DNA of 54,595 nt from Spirosoma aerolatum. Its GTDB lineage: Bacteria; Bacteroidota; Bacteroidia; Cytophagales; Spirosomataceae. The stretch covers positions 7,905,001 to 7,959,595 of the forward strand of contig NZ_CP020104.1 in assembly GCF_002056795.1 (NCBI RefSeq). Direction: 5' to 3'. The number at the start of each line of letters is the position of its first letter. Position 1 is the first letter of the stretch. Shown piece after piece: positions 34,386 to 42,128 of the stretch. The notes below the pieces were generated by a model. The model had not been told where the DNA came from, searched no databases, and worked only from the letters and a program-made list of their open reading frames with translations. The position numbers and the translations under genes are program-made.

Positions 34386-34393
34386 TACCTTTG
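34386..34393 (+). promoter_or_regulatory. Promoter -7 element for typA
   Basis: TACCTTTG is an exact TAnnTTTG match. Transcription would start at about 34400, so the mRNA would begin at the foot of the giant hairpin at 34404-34503. No strong -33 TTTG is seen. Confidence 0.65.
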
Positions 34394-34403
34394 CGAAAAA
34401 ATG

Positions 34404-34503
34404 ACCAGGATTTTTGTGATTTAACTGACTGAATTTGATTAGGCCCTCTTTGAAGGCTGGTAGAAAAATCAAAGTCAGTCAGTTAAATCACAAAAATCCT
34501 GGT
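34404..34503 (+). promoter_or_regulatory. Giant hairpin forming the typA 5' leader
   Basis: A perfect 29-base inverted repeat (34404-34432 with 34475-34503) is extended, after one A-G mismatch, by seven more pairs (34434-34440 with 34467-34473). That makes a stem of about 37 bp with a 26-base apical loop. The right arm ends 12 bases before the typA ATG. As it lies between the predicted start of transcription and the start codon, it would form most of the leader RNA. Confidence 0.85.
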
Positions 34504-34514
34504 TCAGACATTGT

Positions 34515-36329
34515 ATGCAATCAATTCGCAATATAGCAATCATCGCCCACGTCGACCACGGCAAAACAACACTCGTCGACAAAATTATTCATGCGTCCAA
34601 GCTCTTTCGGGAGAATCAGGAATTTGGCGACCTGATCCTGGACAACAACGATCTGGAGCGCGAGAGGGGAATCACCATTGTCTCGAAAAATGTATCGGTA
34701 CGGTATAAAGACGTTAAAATCAATATCATCGACACCCCTGGCCACAGCGACTTTGGGGGCGAAGTTGAGCGCGTATTGAAAATGGCCGATGGCGTATGCC
34801 TACTGGTCGATGCCTTCGAAGGCGCTATGCCACAAACACGCTTTGTGTTAAGCAAGGCGCTCCATCTGGGTCTCAAACCCATTGTGATCGTTAACAAGGT
34901 CGATAAAGAAAACTGTCGTCCTGATGAGGTTCACGAGCAGGTGTTCGACCTGATGTTCAACCTGGGTGCAACCGAAGATCAGTTGGATTTTCCAACCGTT
35001 TATGGTTCGTCGAAACAAGGCTGGATGGGTCCCGATTGGCAGAAACCAACCGATAACATTACTTACCTACTCGATACCATTGTGGAGCATATTCCTGCGG
35101 CTCCGATCAGTGAAGGTTTACCACAAATGCAGGTTACTTCGCTCGATTATTCGGCTTTCGTAGGTCGGATCGCCATTGGCCGGGTACACCGTGGTACGTT
35201 GAAAGAAGGTGCCAGCATGGGGCTTGCAAAATCGGATGGTACGGTAAAACGGGTTCGGATTAAAGAACTACACACATTTGAAGGGCTTGGCAAACAGAAA
35301 GTTAGCGAAGTTCAGTGTGGGGATATCTGTGCTGTAACGGGTCTGGAAGATTTCGAAATTGGGGATACCCTGACGGATTATGACAATCCAGAACCACTCA
35401 GCCGGATTTCGGTAGATGAGCCGACCATGAACATGCTCTTCACGATTAACAACTCGCCTTTCTTCGGAAAAGAAGGTAAGTTCGTTACCTCGCGTCACCT
35501 GCGTGATCGACTCTATAAAGAGATCGAGAAAAATCTTGCCCTGCGTGTTGAAAATACAGATAGTGAAGATCGTTTCCTTGTCTATGGACGGGGTATTCTT
35601 CACTTGTCAGTTTTGATTGAAACGATGCGTCGGGAGGGTTATGAATTGCAGGTGGGTCAGCCACAGGTATTGTACAAAGAGGATGAAGATGGCCGTAAAT
35701 TGGAGCCTATCGAGACCCTGGTTGTTGATGTACCCGAAGAAACTGCCGGTAAGGTGATCGAGTTAGCGACGCAGCGTAAAGGTGAGTTGCTGATTATGGA
35801 ACCTAAAGGTGACCTACAACACCTTGAATTCGATATCCCATCACGTGGACTGATCGGTCTTCGATCGAACGTTCTGACAGCTACGTATGGTGAAGCGGTT
35901 ATGAGTCATCGTTTCAAAGAATACCAGGAATATAAAGGCCCAATTCCAGAGCGGATCAACGGTTCGTTAATTTCGATGACGAGTGGTTCAGCTACAGCCT
36001 ATTCGATTGATAAACTTCAGGATCGGGGTTCGTTCTTTATCGAACCAGGTGATGAAATTTATACAGGTCAGGTAATTGGCGAGCATACTCGCCAGAACGA
36101 CATTGTTGTTAACGTTACAACGGCAAAGCAATTGACTAATATGCGGGCTTCCGGTTCAGATAACAATGTGAAAATTGCTCCGAAAATTTCGTTCTCTCTT
36201 GAAGAGAATATGGAATATATTCAGAAAGATGAATACCTTGAAGTAACGCCAAAGTCGATGCGGATTCGTAAAATCTATCTGGATGAAAACGAACGCAAAC
36301 GCAATCAGAGCAAATTTGCAATGGCGTAG
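34515..36329 (+). CDS. typA: Translational GTPase TypA/BipA
   Basis: A 604-residue ribosome-associated GTPase related to EF-G, involved in 50S assembly and growth at low temperature or under stress. The G domain has G1 AHVDHGKTTL (11-20), the RERGITI motif (residues about 49-55), G3 DTPGHSDFGGEVERV and G4 VNKVD. Domain II, the two alpha/beta domains and the C-terminal TypA-specific domain follow (RGLIGLRSNVLTATYGEAVMSHRFKEY; SGSATAYSIDKLQDRGSFFIEPGDE). Length is typical. The start codon is directly after a long leader hairpin, which may control its translation. Confidence 0.97.
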   Translation: MQSIRNIAIIAHVDHGKTTLVDKIIHASKLFRENQEFGDLILDNNDLERERGITIVSKNVSVRYKDVKINIIDTPGHSDFGGEVERVLKMADGVCLLVDAFEGAMPQTRFVLSKALHLGLKPIVIVNKVDKENCRPDEVHEQVFDLMFNLGATEDQLDFPTVYGSSKQGWMGPDWQKPTDNITYLLDTIVEHIPAAPISEGLPQMQVTSLDYSAFVGRIAIGRVHRGTLKEGASMGLAKSDGTVKRVRIKELHTFEGLGKQKVSEVQCGDICAVTGLEDFEIGDTLTDYDNPEPLSRISVDEPTMNMLFTINNSPFFGKEGKFVTSRHLRDRLYKEIEKNLALRVENTDSEDRFLVYGRGILHLSVLIETMRREGYELQVGQPQVLYKEDEDGRKLEPIETLVVDVPEETAGKVIELATQRKGELLIMEPKGDLQHLEFDIPSRGLIGLRSNVLTATYGEAVMSHRFKEYQEYKGPIPERINGSLISMTSGSATAYSIDKLQDRGSFFIEPGDEIYTGQVIGEHTRQNDIVVNVTTAKQLTNMRASGSDNNVKIAPKISFSLEENMEYIQKDEYLEVTPKSMRIRKIYLDENERKRNQSKFAMA

Positions 36330-36350
36330 TTAGCAAGCGTATTGATCAAC

Positions 36351-36384
36351 AAAAATCCCAGATGGATGCCCATCTGGGATTTTT
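36351..36384 (+). terminator. Terminator of typA
   Basis: AAAAATCCCAGATGG (36351-36365) pairs with CCATCTGGGATTTTT (36370-36384), loop 4 bases. The A and T flanks allow use from both sides. Confidence 0.9.
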
Positions 36385-36404
36385 GTTATGACAAAAAACA
36401 TTCG

Positions 36405-36605
36405 TTAATGATTATTTGTAAGAGCAGCATCGAGCCGGAAGGCAAACGTTGAAGTTGATTTAAATGGAATTGCCATAGGCTTTGCTGCGGGAGCCGGACT
36501 AACCATCATAGCTTTTGCTGATACATACTCTGTTTGTCGGCGTACTTGGAAATATCCTGCGATAAACAGTACCCCACCAATAACTGCAACACTAATCTTT
36601 TTCAT
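36405..36605 (-). CDS. Small single-helix membrane protein
   Basis: A 66-residue product. MKKISVAVIGGVLFIAGYF is a signal anchor or transmembrane helix. A short tail follows (PAPAAKPMAIPFKST, then FAFRLDAALTNNH). No family is recognised. Its end is near the typA terminator, which is symmetrical enough to serve it too. Confidence 0.5.
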   Translation of the reverse strand: MKKISVAVIGGVLFIAGYFQVRRQTEYVSAKAMMVSPAPAAKPMAIPFKSTSTFAFRLDAALTNNH

Positions 36606-36912
36606 AACGGCTCTAGCTTCCTCGTAAATTTTAATAGGTATGGATGCAGTTCCAACAGCATTTTGTTGAAATCTGCGTCAATATTACTGGCAAATGCGCA
36701 AATACCACCCTGCCTTCTTATTGTGCGGTAAGTATTTTAACCTTAGATTAAGACTCACCAGGCAAATTTAGGTTACTGTTTTGGATGAATAATTTTTGAA
36801 AATTTATTTATCCGATCTCTTAGATGTATTCCGAGCAATTTTCATCCAGTTCTAAATATCTAACTTCAGAATAGATGAATTGTTGATCAAATTGATTTTC
36901 CAGCATGAAAAA
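36606..36912. other. AT-rich gap with no visible gene
   Basis: About 307 bases between the small membrane protein and the outer-membrane protein gene. No credible reading frame, tRNA or strong hairpin is seen. It presumably contains the promoter of the small membrane protein and the 3' end of the other transcript. Confidence 0.5.
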
Positions 36913-37557
36913 TTAAAAACTGAAACCCATGCGGAAGTATAACCGATTGTAAGCTCGTTGTTCGGTTTGGGCCAGAAGCTGTACGCCATCGACAGAAGCG
37001 ACTTGTTTCGCTTCCTGATGTTTGTACCCTGCACTAATCAGAAAGCCAGTGCCATTGCCCTTATTGATGCGAATACCAACACCAGGACTCAGTAGCCACC
37101 CCCCTTTCAGTTCTCGACCATGCGGGTTAGGCCCAGCGATAGCGTAGCCACTTTCCAGGGTATAAAATGGGGTCAACCGCTTGGTATGGTTAAATAAGTC
37201 GCCTTGTACGGCTGCTGCGATGGGTAAGAAAGCAGAGTTGTTGAAATAATCTACACCAAACGAAATACCTGTGATCAGTTGAGGGCGTACAATATAGCCC
37301 GTAAAGGCATGGATAGTAAGGCCAATCCGATTACCAGCATCCCGAATAGGATAGTAAGAATAATTATAGTTGTTATACGGATTGTAGATCATATCGTAGC
37401 CATAATACGGATAGCCAGTCGGTACATCAGGTTTGACCTGACCCATCTGGACGCCCATCTCGACGGTCGTACGCCAGTGGCTGGTTGTTGTGGTTATAGT
37501 TTGCCCAATGGCTACCTGAGCTAGCAGACATACCGTCAGGAATGTAACGATTTTCAT
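36913..37557 (-). CDS. Outer membrane beta-barrel protein
   Basis: A 214-residue protein with signal peptide MKIVTFLTVCLLAQVAIGQ. Alternating hydrophobic strands follow and the protein ends in FRMGFSF, with the C-terminal aromatic expected of an outer-membrane barrel. The GYPYYGYDMIYNPYNNYNYSYYP stretch may be an exposed loop. It begins 12 bases after the LVIVD lipoprotein gene on the same strand, so the two are probably one operon. Confidence 0.8.
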   Translation of the reverse strand: MKIVTFLTVCLLAQVAIGQTITTTTSHWRTTVEMGVQMGQVKPDVPTGYPYYGYDMIYNPYNNYNYSYYPIRDAGNRIGLTIHAFTGYIVRPQLITGISFGVDYFNNSAFLPIAAAVQGDLFNHTKRLTPFYTLESGYAIAGPNPHGRELKGGWLLSPGVGIRINKGNGTGFLISAGYKHQEAKQVASVDGVQLLAQTEQRAYNRLYFRMGFSF

Positions 37558-37569
37558 GGTGGAATAAGG

Positions 37570-38877
37570 TTAATAGGCTGGCTGGGCGGCAATCTTGCTC
37601 AATAAGCGCAGATCAGCCGGGTTGGAGTAATCATACTGGTAGAGGCCGTCTTTGCCAATAGTTAGCAACGTCTTCGAAATAGGTATAACATCAAAGGCAT
37701 TGACATTCGCAAAGGTTTGCTGCGGTTTCAGATCCAATGGATTAGAGGCATCGAACACCCGAAGCCCTTTACTTCCCTGACAAACGAATAAAGCGGGGTA
37801 GTCGATTCCGAGACCATAGGGTGTTTCGAGCGGATAGGTTTTAGCAACACGGGGAGCTGACAAATTGCTGATGTCGACAACATCCAGTACGTCTTGTGTA
37901 CCGGCAACTCCACAGGTGCTGGTCCCTCGCAAGGTAACATAGGCGTAATTATCATGGACAACTACCGGATCGCAAGAACGTACATGTGAAAAGGCGGCTA
38001 ACTGTTTGGGCTCGGCAGGGCTTGTAACGTCGTAAATGTACATGCCCGTTGTGGTGCCAATAAACAGACTATTTCGGTAGGGGAAAATCGTTTCGACGTT
38101 CCAGTTCAACGTAGCTGATTTTCCCTTTGTGGGTTTGGCCGGGTCCGTAATATCAAATAGTTGTAACGTACTGTTACTAACCACATAAAGCTGGTTATTG
38201 GAAATAGCGAATCGGGCCATTGAGCCGCCAACGCCTGTTGTAGGCGTGTTGGTAGTCGGTGCCTTAGAACTGTTGTAAGCACCATCGGCAAATGCCAGGC
38301 TTTCATAATATCGACCAAACCAGGCAATGGGGATTAAATAGGGAAGAATATTAAACGAGCCTTCACAATCTGTTTTTACTGTTGTCGTAGCTATTTCTTC
38401 GCGCTGATCGTAAATTTTCATGCTCGTTTTATCGTACGACCAATAAGTACGACCGACTAACCCACTCATAAAACCCGTTTCAACCCGATTCACTTCTTTA
38501 ATAGCCATTGGATTACTGATGTCCAGAGCGACCAGGTCGATATAACTATCGGCATATAGAATATTGTCCCGTACTGCTATATCCACATTACCGGGAATGC
38601 TCAGAAACGAAATTGCTTTCGGATTAGCCGGATTGCTATTGTCAAAAACGTGAATTCCTTTTTTGATTTCAACAATAAACAGATACTGATCTTTGACATA
38701 TAGTTTTCCAGGCTCGACCAGTGGTTGGGGCGCACCCGATGAAACAGCCTGCCGTATGTCGGAAATGGGTAGCTGAATCGAGGTGTATTTTCGGTAAGTT
38801 GTTGTCCGCTCACAGTTGTCGGTACAACTGGTCAGAAAGAATAACGGCAGGAGTAATAGAAGTACAGGAGCTTTCAT
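37570..38877 (-). CDS. LVIVD-repeat lipoprotein (beta-propeller)
   Basis: A 435-residue lipoprotein from the ATG at 38877 (MKAPVLLLLLPLFFLTSC, lipobox LTSC); longer readings upstream lack a signal peptide at the N-terminus. The mature part has repeated blocks of the LVIVD type: FIVEIKKGIHVFDNSNPANPKAISFL, LVALDISNPMAIKEVNRV, LQLFDITDPAKPTKG, MYIYDVTSPAEPKQLAAF, VLDVVDISNLSAPRV and LRVFDASNPLDLKPQ. These form a surface-exposed beta-propeller. It is preceded by a terminator and followed by an outer-membrane barrel gene. Confidence 0.88.
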   Translation of the reverse strand: MKAPVLLLLLPLFFLTSCTDNCERTTTYRKYTSIQLPISDIRQAVSSGAPQPLVEPGKLYVKDQYLFIVEIKKGIHVFDNSNPANPKAISFLSIPGNVDIAVRDNILYADSYIDLVALDISNPMAIKEVNRVETGFMSGLVGRTYWSYDKTSMKIYDQREEIATTTVKTDCEGSFNILPYLIPIAWFGRYYESLAFADGAYNSSKAPTTNTPTTGVGGSMARFAISNNQLYVVSNSTLQLFDITDPAKPTKGKSATLNWNVETIFPYRNSLFIGTTTGMYIYDVTSPAEPKQLAAFSHVRSCDPVVVHDNYAYVTLRGTSTCGVAGTQDVLDVVDISNLSAPRVAKTYPLETPYGLGIDYPALFVCQGSKGLRVFDASNPLDLKPQQTFANVNAFDVIPISKTLLTIGKDGLYQYDYSNPADLRLLSKIAAQPAY

Positions 38878-38942
38878 AGAATCATGACTGCTGGATAACT
38901 TCATGATTCTTAAGTATGACCAACCGTTGGAATGTAGGGGAA

Positions 38943-38980
38943 ATAAAATTGCCAGGCTGTCCTGATTACGGCCTGGCAAT
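38943..38980 (-). terminator. Terminator ending the sigma-factor/serpin operon
   Basis: ATTGCCAGGC (38948-38957) and GCCTGGCAAT (38971-38980) form a 10-bp stem. Read on the minus strand it is followed by TTTATTT. It lies between the broken lipoprotein gene and the LVIVD gene. Confidence 0.75.
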
Positions 38981-39005
38981 GTTGATCTTACACAAAAAGG
39001 GCAAA

Positions 39006-39431
39006 TTATTGTTGTTTGTATTCGTACATGGCACCGTCTGCAATAACGGCTCCCCTTGGAATACGCTCCGATAGATAAAGCTTCATGTCGGCTAGCCGAA
39101 AAGATTGCTCGGTAGAATCTTTATTGAAATAGATAATACCCTCTGTACTGCCACCTTTCGGAAAGGATAACGTATAGGTACTGTTTTGAATCGGCAAGCC
39201 ATTTCTGATCTGTCGATAAGTACCATTTAGCCCATCAAAAGATAAGGTTTCGGAATAACCGGCTTCGGCTGTCGTAACCGTCTTTTGGATCATTGGGTAG
39301 GTAATTGTAGCCAATGACTATTCACCGGCTAGCGGTGCAGGAGGATTTACACAACCACATATACGCTTTTCACAGCTAAATACGCCTAAAATCAGTAAAA
39401 CGATGCAGGATAGGAGTCGACGGTTTTTCAT
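39006..39431 (-). pseudogene. Small lipoprotein gene interrupted by an in-frame TAG
   Basis: Read from the ATG at 39431, the minus strand encodes a good lipoprotein signal (MKNRRLLSCIVLLILGVFSC, lipobox VFSC) and then EKRICGCVNPPAPLAGE. A TAG follows at 39318-39320. The same frame then continues without break for 103 more residues (SLATITYPMIQKTV to AMYEYKQQ) to a stop at 39006. The downstream part has no signal of its own but looks like normal protein (for example LSFDGLNGTYRQIRNG). A single nonsense change in a lipoprotein of about 141 residues is the simplest reading. Alternatives are a sequencing error, readthrough, or a short Cys-rich peptide followed by an internal TTG start at 39314. 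It is the last gene of the sigma-factor operon. Confidence 0.75.
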
Positions 39432-39433
39432 AA

Positions 39434-39895
39434 TCAGTTTTGTTTTTCATAAACCAGTACTCTAGGCTGATCGCCACCATGATAGAGCCGAAGCTGATTC
39501 TCGGTTGGCAGTTCATATCGGGCCACTGCCTTCAGGTTTTTAAGATAGCTCTGCTCAAATTGCATGGCTACGGGCGTTCCGGCCTTATAAGTGCTGTTGA
39601 GCTGATCAGCCATCATCATACCATCTATGGCAGCAAATAAATTCAGCGTATAGGCATTAACGCCAGCCATCCCACTAGCCTTAAACGATGTAACATCTTG
39701 CGGTGGATGCGCTGTGTCCAACGCAAAAATTAATGTCACATCATAAGTCGAGTCAGGTTCTACGAGTTTCCAGGTGCCAATTAGCCCCGCTATTTTTGGG
39801 GCCAGTTCCGATTCTGACCGTTTGCATTGCACGTTAGAAATTAATACCAGTAAGCAACTAATTGACAGATAAATAACGCTGAGTATGTGTTTCAT
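39434..39895 (-). CDS. META/HslJ-like small lipoprotein
   Basis: A 153-residue protein with N-terminal signal MKHILSVIYLSISCLLVLISNVQC, in which NVQC is a poor lipobox, then IAGLIGTWKLVEPDSTYDVTLIF. The closing part, FEQSYLKNLKAVARYELPTENQLRLYHGGDQPRVLVYEK, fits META-domain or lipocalin-like lipoproteins. It shares length, order and key positions (GTWKLVEP/GDWRLIKP; FEQSYLKNLKAVARYEL/FEQNYYTKLKAATRYEL) with its upstream neighbour, so the two are tandem paralogues. The ATG follows the neighbour's TGA directly. Confidence 0.8.
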   Translation of the reverse strand: MKHILSVIYLSISCLLVLISNVQCKRSESELAPKIAGLIGTWKLVEPDSTYDVTLIFALDTAHPPQDVTSFKASGMAGVNAYTLNLFAAIDGMMMADQLNSTYKAGTPVAMQFEQSYLKNLKAVARYELPTENQLRLYHGGDQPRVLVYEKQN

Positions 39896-40354
39896 TCAAT
39901 TTAGTTTTTCGAAGATCAGCACATCCGATGTCGAACTGCCGGAATACAGCCGAAGCGTATTAGGGGAGGTCAGTTCGTAACGGGTAGCGGCTTTCAGCTT
40001 CGTGTAATAGTTTTGTTCGAACAGCATAGCATCGGGCGAACCAGCCATTTTAGTTGTTGAAATAGCTTTAACGTCGATCGAGCCTGTTGCCGAATTAACC
40101 AATAAGGCTGTCGTTACATACGTATTAACGGCGGCATCGCCCGTAAATTTTAGCGAATAGATGCCGGATATAGTACCTCCCGACGGCTGATCGATACCAA
40201 CTGAAAGGGTGGTCTTGAAGGACGAGACAGGCTTAATCAATCGCCAATCGCCTACTAACAGTTGGGGATCGGTTATTGTTGAAGGACTATTCGGAGCCTG
40301 TTCGCAGGCCAAGCATACCATCGTGATAAGCACAGCCAGTATCCCGGTTTTCAT
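39896..40354 (-). CDS. META/HslJ-like small lipoprotein, paralogue
   Basis: A 152-residue lipoprotein: MKTGILAVLITMVCLACEQAP has lipobox CLAC. The mature part GDWRLIKPVSSFKTTLSVG, SGIYSLKFTGDAAVNTYVTTALL and FEQNYYTKLKAATRYELTSPNTLRLYSG parallels the next gene. The start codon overlaps the serpin stop by 4 bases (ATGA), which suggests translational coupling. The function is unknown; close association with a serpin suggests a surface role. Confidence 0.8.
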   Translation of the reverse strand: MKTGILAVLITMVCLACEQAPNSPSTITDPQLLVGDWRLIKPVSSFKTTLSVGIDQPSGGTISGIYSLKFTGDAAVNTYVTTALLVNSATGSIDVKAISTTKMAGSPDAMLFEQNYYTKLKAATRYELTSPNTLRLYSGSSTSDVLIFEKLN

Positions 40355-41589
40355 GCGTTTGTTTTGGTTGGATCAGCGATTTTACCAACGAACAAGATCG
40401 TGCCCGATGTTTTTTCGTGAATGACAAACACGAACGGACGGTCGCATAGCACAGGCAGCGGGGCTGAGGTTACCGAAATACCTCCGGTTGTGACGGCTGC
40501 AGCTTCGGTACCTTTTTCATCGACAGCCACATACGTGTTCTGCTTCACAAAACTAAGAGTTAAGCCGCCCTTGGCGTTGATTTTTGTGAAATCAGCCGCG
40601 TCTGTAAAGGCAGTAGGCATCCCCAATGTCGACAGGGTTTTATTCAAATTGATCTCATACTGCATCGTAAATTTCGGCAGACCGATGTCGATAGTTCCCG
40701 GCGTCATTGCTTTCTGAAGTTGAACCCATTCGTCGTTGTTCAGGCTGTTCACGAGGGCATCGGCCGAGCTGGTTCCGTTGGGAAGCAGTACCGTCATAGC
40801 GAATTTATCGGAGCCATAGGGTAGTTCGAAGGCTGTGTAGTTGGATCGGGAAGCTCGGTTCAATTCGGTGTTGAGCCGCATCATCCGCACATTGGTGGTG
40901 CCCCCCATTACCAGCTTAAAGGGCATATCGACCGTTTTGCTCGCATCGAATTGTTTTTTCCAGTCGCCTTTAAAGTACAGCGCATTCAGCAGAAACATGA
41001 CATTGTCCGGCTGAATCTGGTCAAGTACTTTCGGGATTTTTCCATTCGTTTTCTGGCTGGCCCATCCGTTAATTTTGCTCAGGGTTGCCGGATCGTTGAA
41101 ATCCTGAGCCGATACTTCTGCCTGAAACGATTGTTTGAGCAAATCCTGAAAGGAGTTTTCAACAGCAAACGTATTCCGATACCATACTGAATTGGCAAGT
41201 CCCAGCGTCACCTTTGAATCGACGCCCGGCAGGTTTTCCATTAAGTTTTGGTAGGTCTTATTAGCATCAGCCAGCGTTTGGGTATCCAGTTTCAGTGTTT
41301 TCTGTATTTCCTGAGCAGTTTGACCATTAGCTCCGTTTAGAATCATACCCAGGGCAATGTGTAAGCTCAGGGGCGAAATAAATACGTTTTTAGCCTGACC
41401 TTCTTCAGCAACTACCTGTTTGGTTACATCGAACGCAAACTGAGTGGTCTGGCTGGCAAAAGGAGCCGATACGCGCAACTCATTGGCTGTACTCGTATCT
41501 GGACTTAGGCTTGTGTTCTTACAGCCTATGACCGTAAGCAGAACACCGGTTGTTACGGTTGCTAACGTGGAGAAAAGAGTCGTTTTCAT
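40351..41589 (-). CDS. Serpin family lipoprotein with inhibitory-type hinge
   Basis: A 412-residue serpin, with lipobox VIGC (C23) after MKTTLFSTLATVTTGVLLT. The core serpin landmarks are present: NVFISPLSLHIALGMILNGANGQTAQEI, NALYFKGDWKKQFD, the FTDAADFTKI block and the end segment RPFVFVIHEKTSGTILFVGKIADP. The reactive-centre loop VDEKGTEAAAVTTGG has Gly at P15, Thr at P14 and small residues at P12-P9, as in true inhibitors. Counting 17 residues from the hinge Glu (E358) puts Thr374 at P1 and Ser375 at P1'; the distance to the conserved RPF agrees with alpha-1-antitrypsin. A Thr P1 would suit an elastase- or subtilisin-like protease. Probably anchored on the cell surface or in the periplasm. 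Confidence 0.93.
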   Translation of the reverse strand: MKTTLFSTLATVTTGVLLTVIGCKNTSLSPDTSTANELRVSAPFASQTTQFAFDVTKQVVAEEGQAKNVFISPLSLHIALGMILNGANGQTAQEIQKTLKLDTQTLADANKTYQNLMENLPGVDSKVTLGLANSVWYRNTFAVENSFQDLLKQSFQAEVSAQDFNDPATLSKINGWASQKTNGKIPKVLDQIQPDNVMFLLNALYFKGDWKKQFDASKTVDMPFKLVMGGTTNVRMMRLNTELNRASRSNYTAFELPYGSDKFAMTVLLPNGTSSADALVNSLNNDEWVQLQKAMTPGTIDIGLPKFTMQYEINLNKTLSTLGMPTAFTDAADFTKINAKGGLTLSFVKQNTYVAVDEKGTEAAAVTTGGISVTSAPLPVLCDRPFVFVIHEKTSGTILFVGKIADPTKTNA

Positions 41590-41643
41590 GTCGTATTTGT
41601 GGTTTAGTTAGCTCAAGCGGGGAATTGCTCATTGGGTGAGCTA

Positions 41644-42117
41644 TCATTTACATTCGTTGAGGGCAACCCGGTGGGTCCGTAATTTATCCACCAGGGCTTC
41701 GGAACCTGGAATCGTTTGTCCATACTGGAATGTAACCCGGTGTTTCTGTTCACCAAGTTGTAACTCAACATATTCGGCTCCGCCATCAGCGCAATCCGGG
41801 CACCCCAACACAGCAGGTTGTTTGAAAAAGGTAGCCAGATCAACCGTACCCAGCAGGTCATTTAAATCACTCTGGCTAATCGTTGACTGACATGTTTTAG
41901 TCGTCAGATTTGATTGAACGCTGTTGGGGCGCTGGGTAAGTGTTAAATTTGTTCCGTTCAATACATAGTCGAAAACGCAGTAGCCTACACACATACCTGC
42001 TGAGGTGCCCGTGCGGATAACCAGTCCATCAGCATCCGTCAGCTTTTTAGGAACCAGGCTACTTGTGCAATGGCCAAACAGGAGGATAAATCCAGCTACG
42101 AACAGACCCGGTTTCAT
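41644..42117 (-). CDS. Cys-containing small lipoprotein of unknown function
   Basis: A 157-residue lipoprotein from the ATG at 42117 (MKPGLFVAGFILLFGHC, lipobox FGHC). The mature part has GMCVGYCVFDYVLNGTNLTLTQR and GCPDCADGGAEYVELQLGEQKHRVTFQYG, giving two CxxxC/CxxC pairs that could form disulfides or bind metal. It ends in HRVALNECK. No named domain is recognised. It lies between the barrel fusion gene (12 bases upstream) and the serpin gene. Confidence 0.78.
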   Translation of the reverse strand: MKPGLFVAGFILLFGHCTSSLVPKKLTDADGLVIRTGTSAGMCVGYCVFDYVLNGTNLTLTQRPNSVQSNLTTKTCQSTISQSDLNDLLGTVDLATFFKQPAVLGCPDCADGGAEYVELQLGEQKHRVTFQYGQTIPGSEALVDKLRTHRVALNECK

Positions 42118-42128
42118 TGTCAGATTAA

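Noticed and set aside
34404..34503. The hairpin before typA as the end of an insertion sequence
   Set aside because: There is no transposase gene or target-site duplication that I can see. A short inverted-repeat element is still possible and is noted in the findings.
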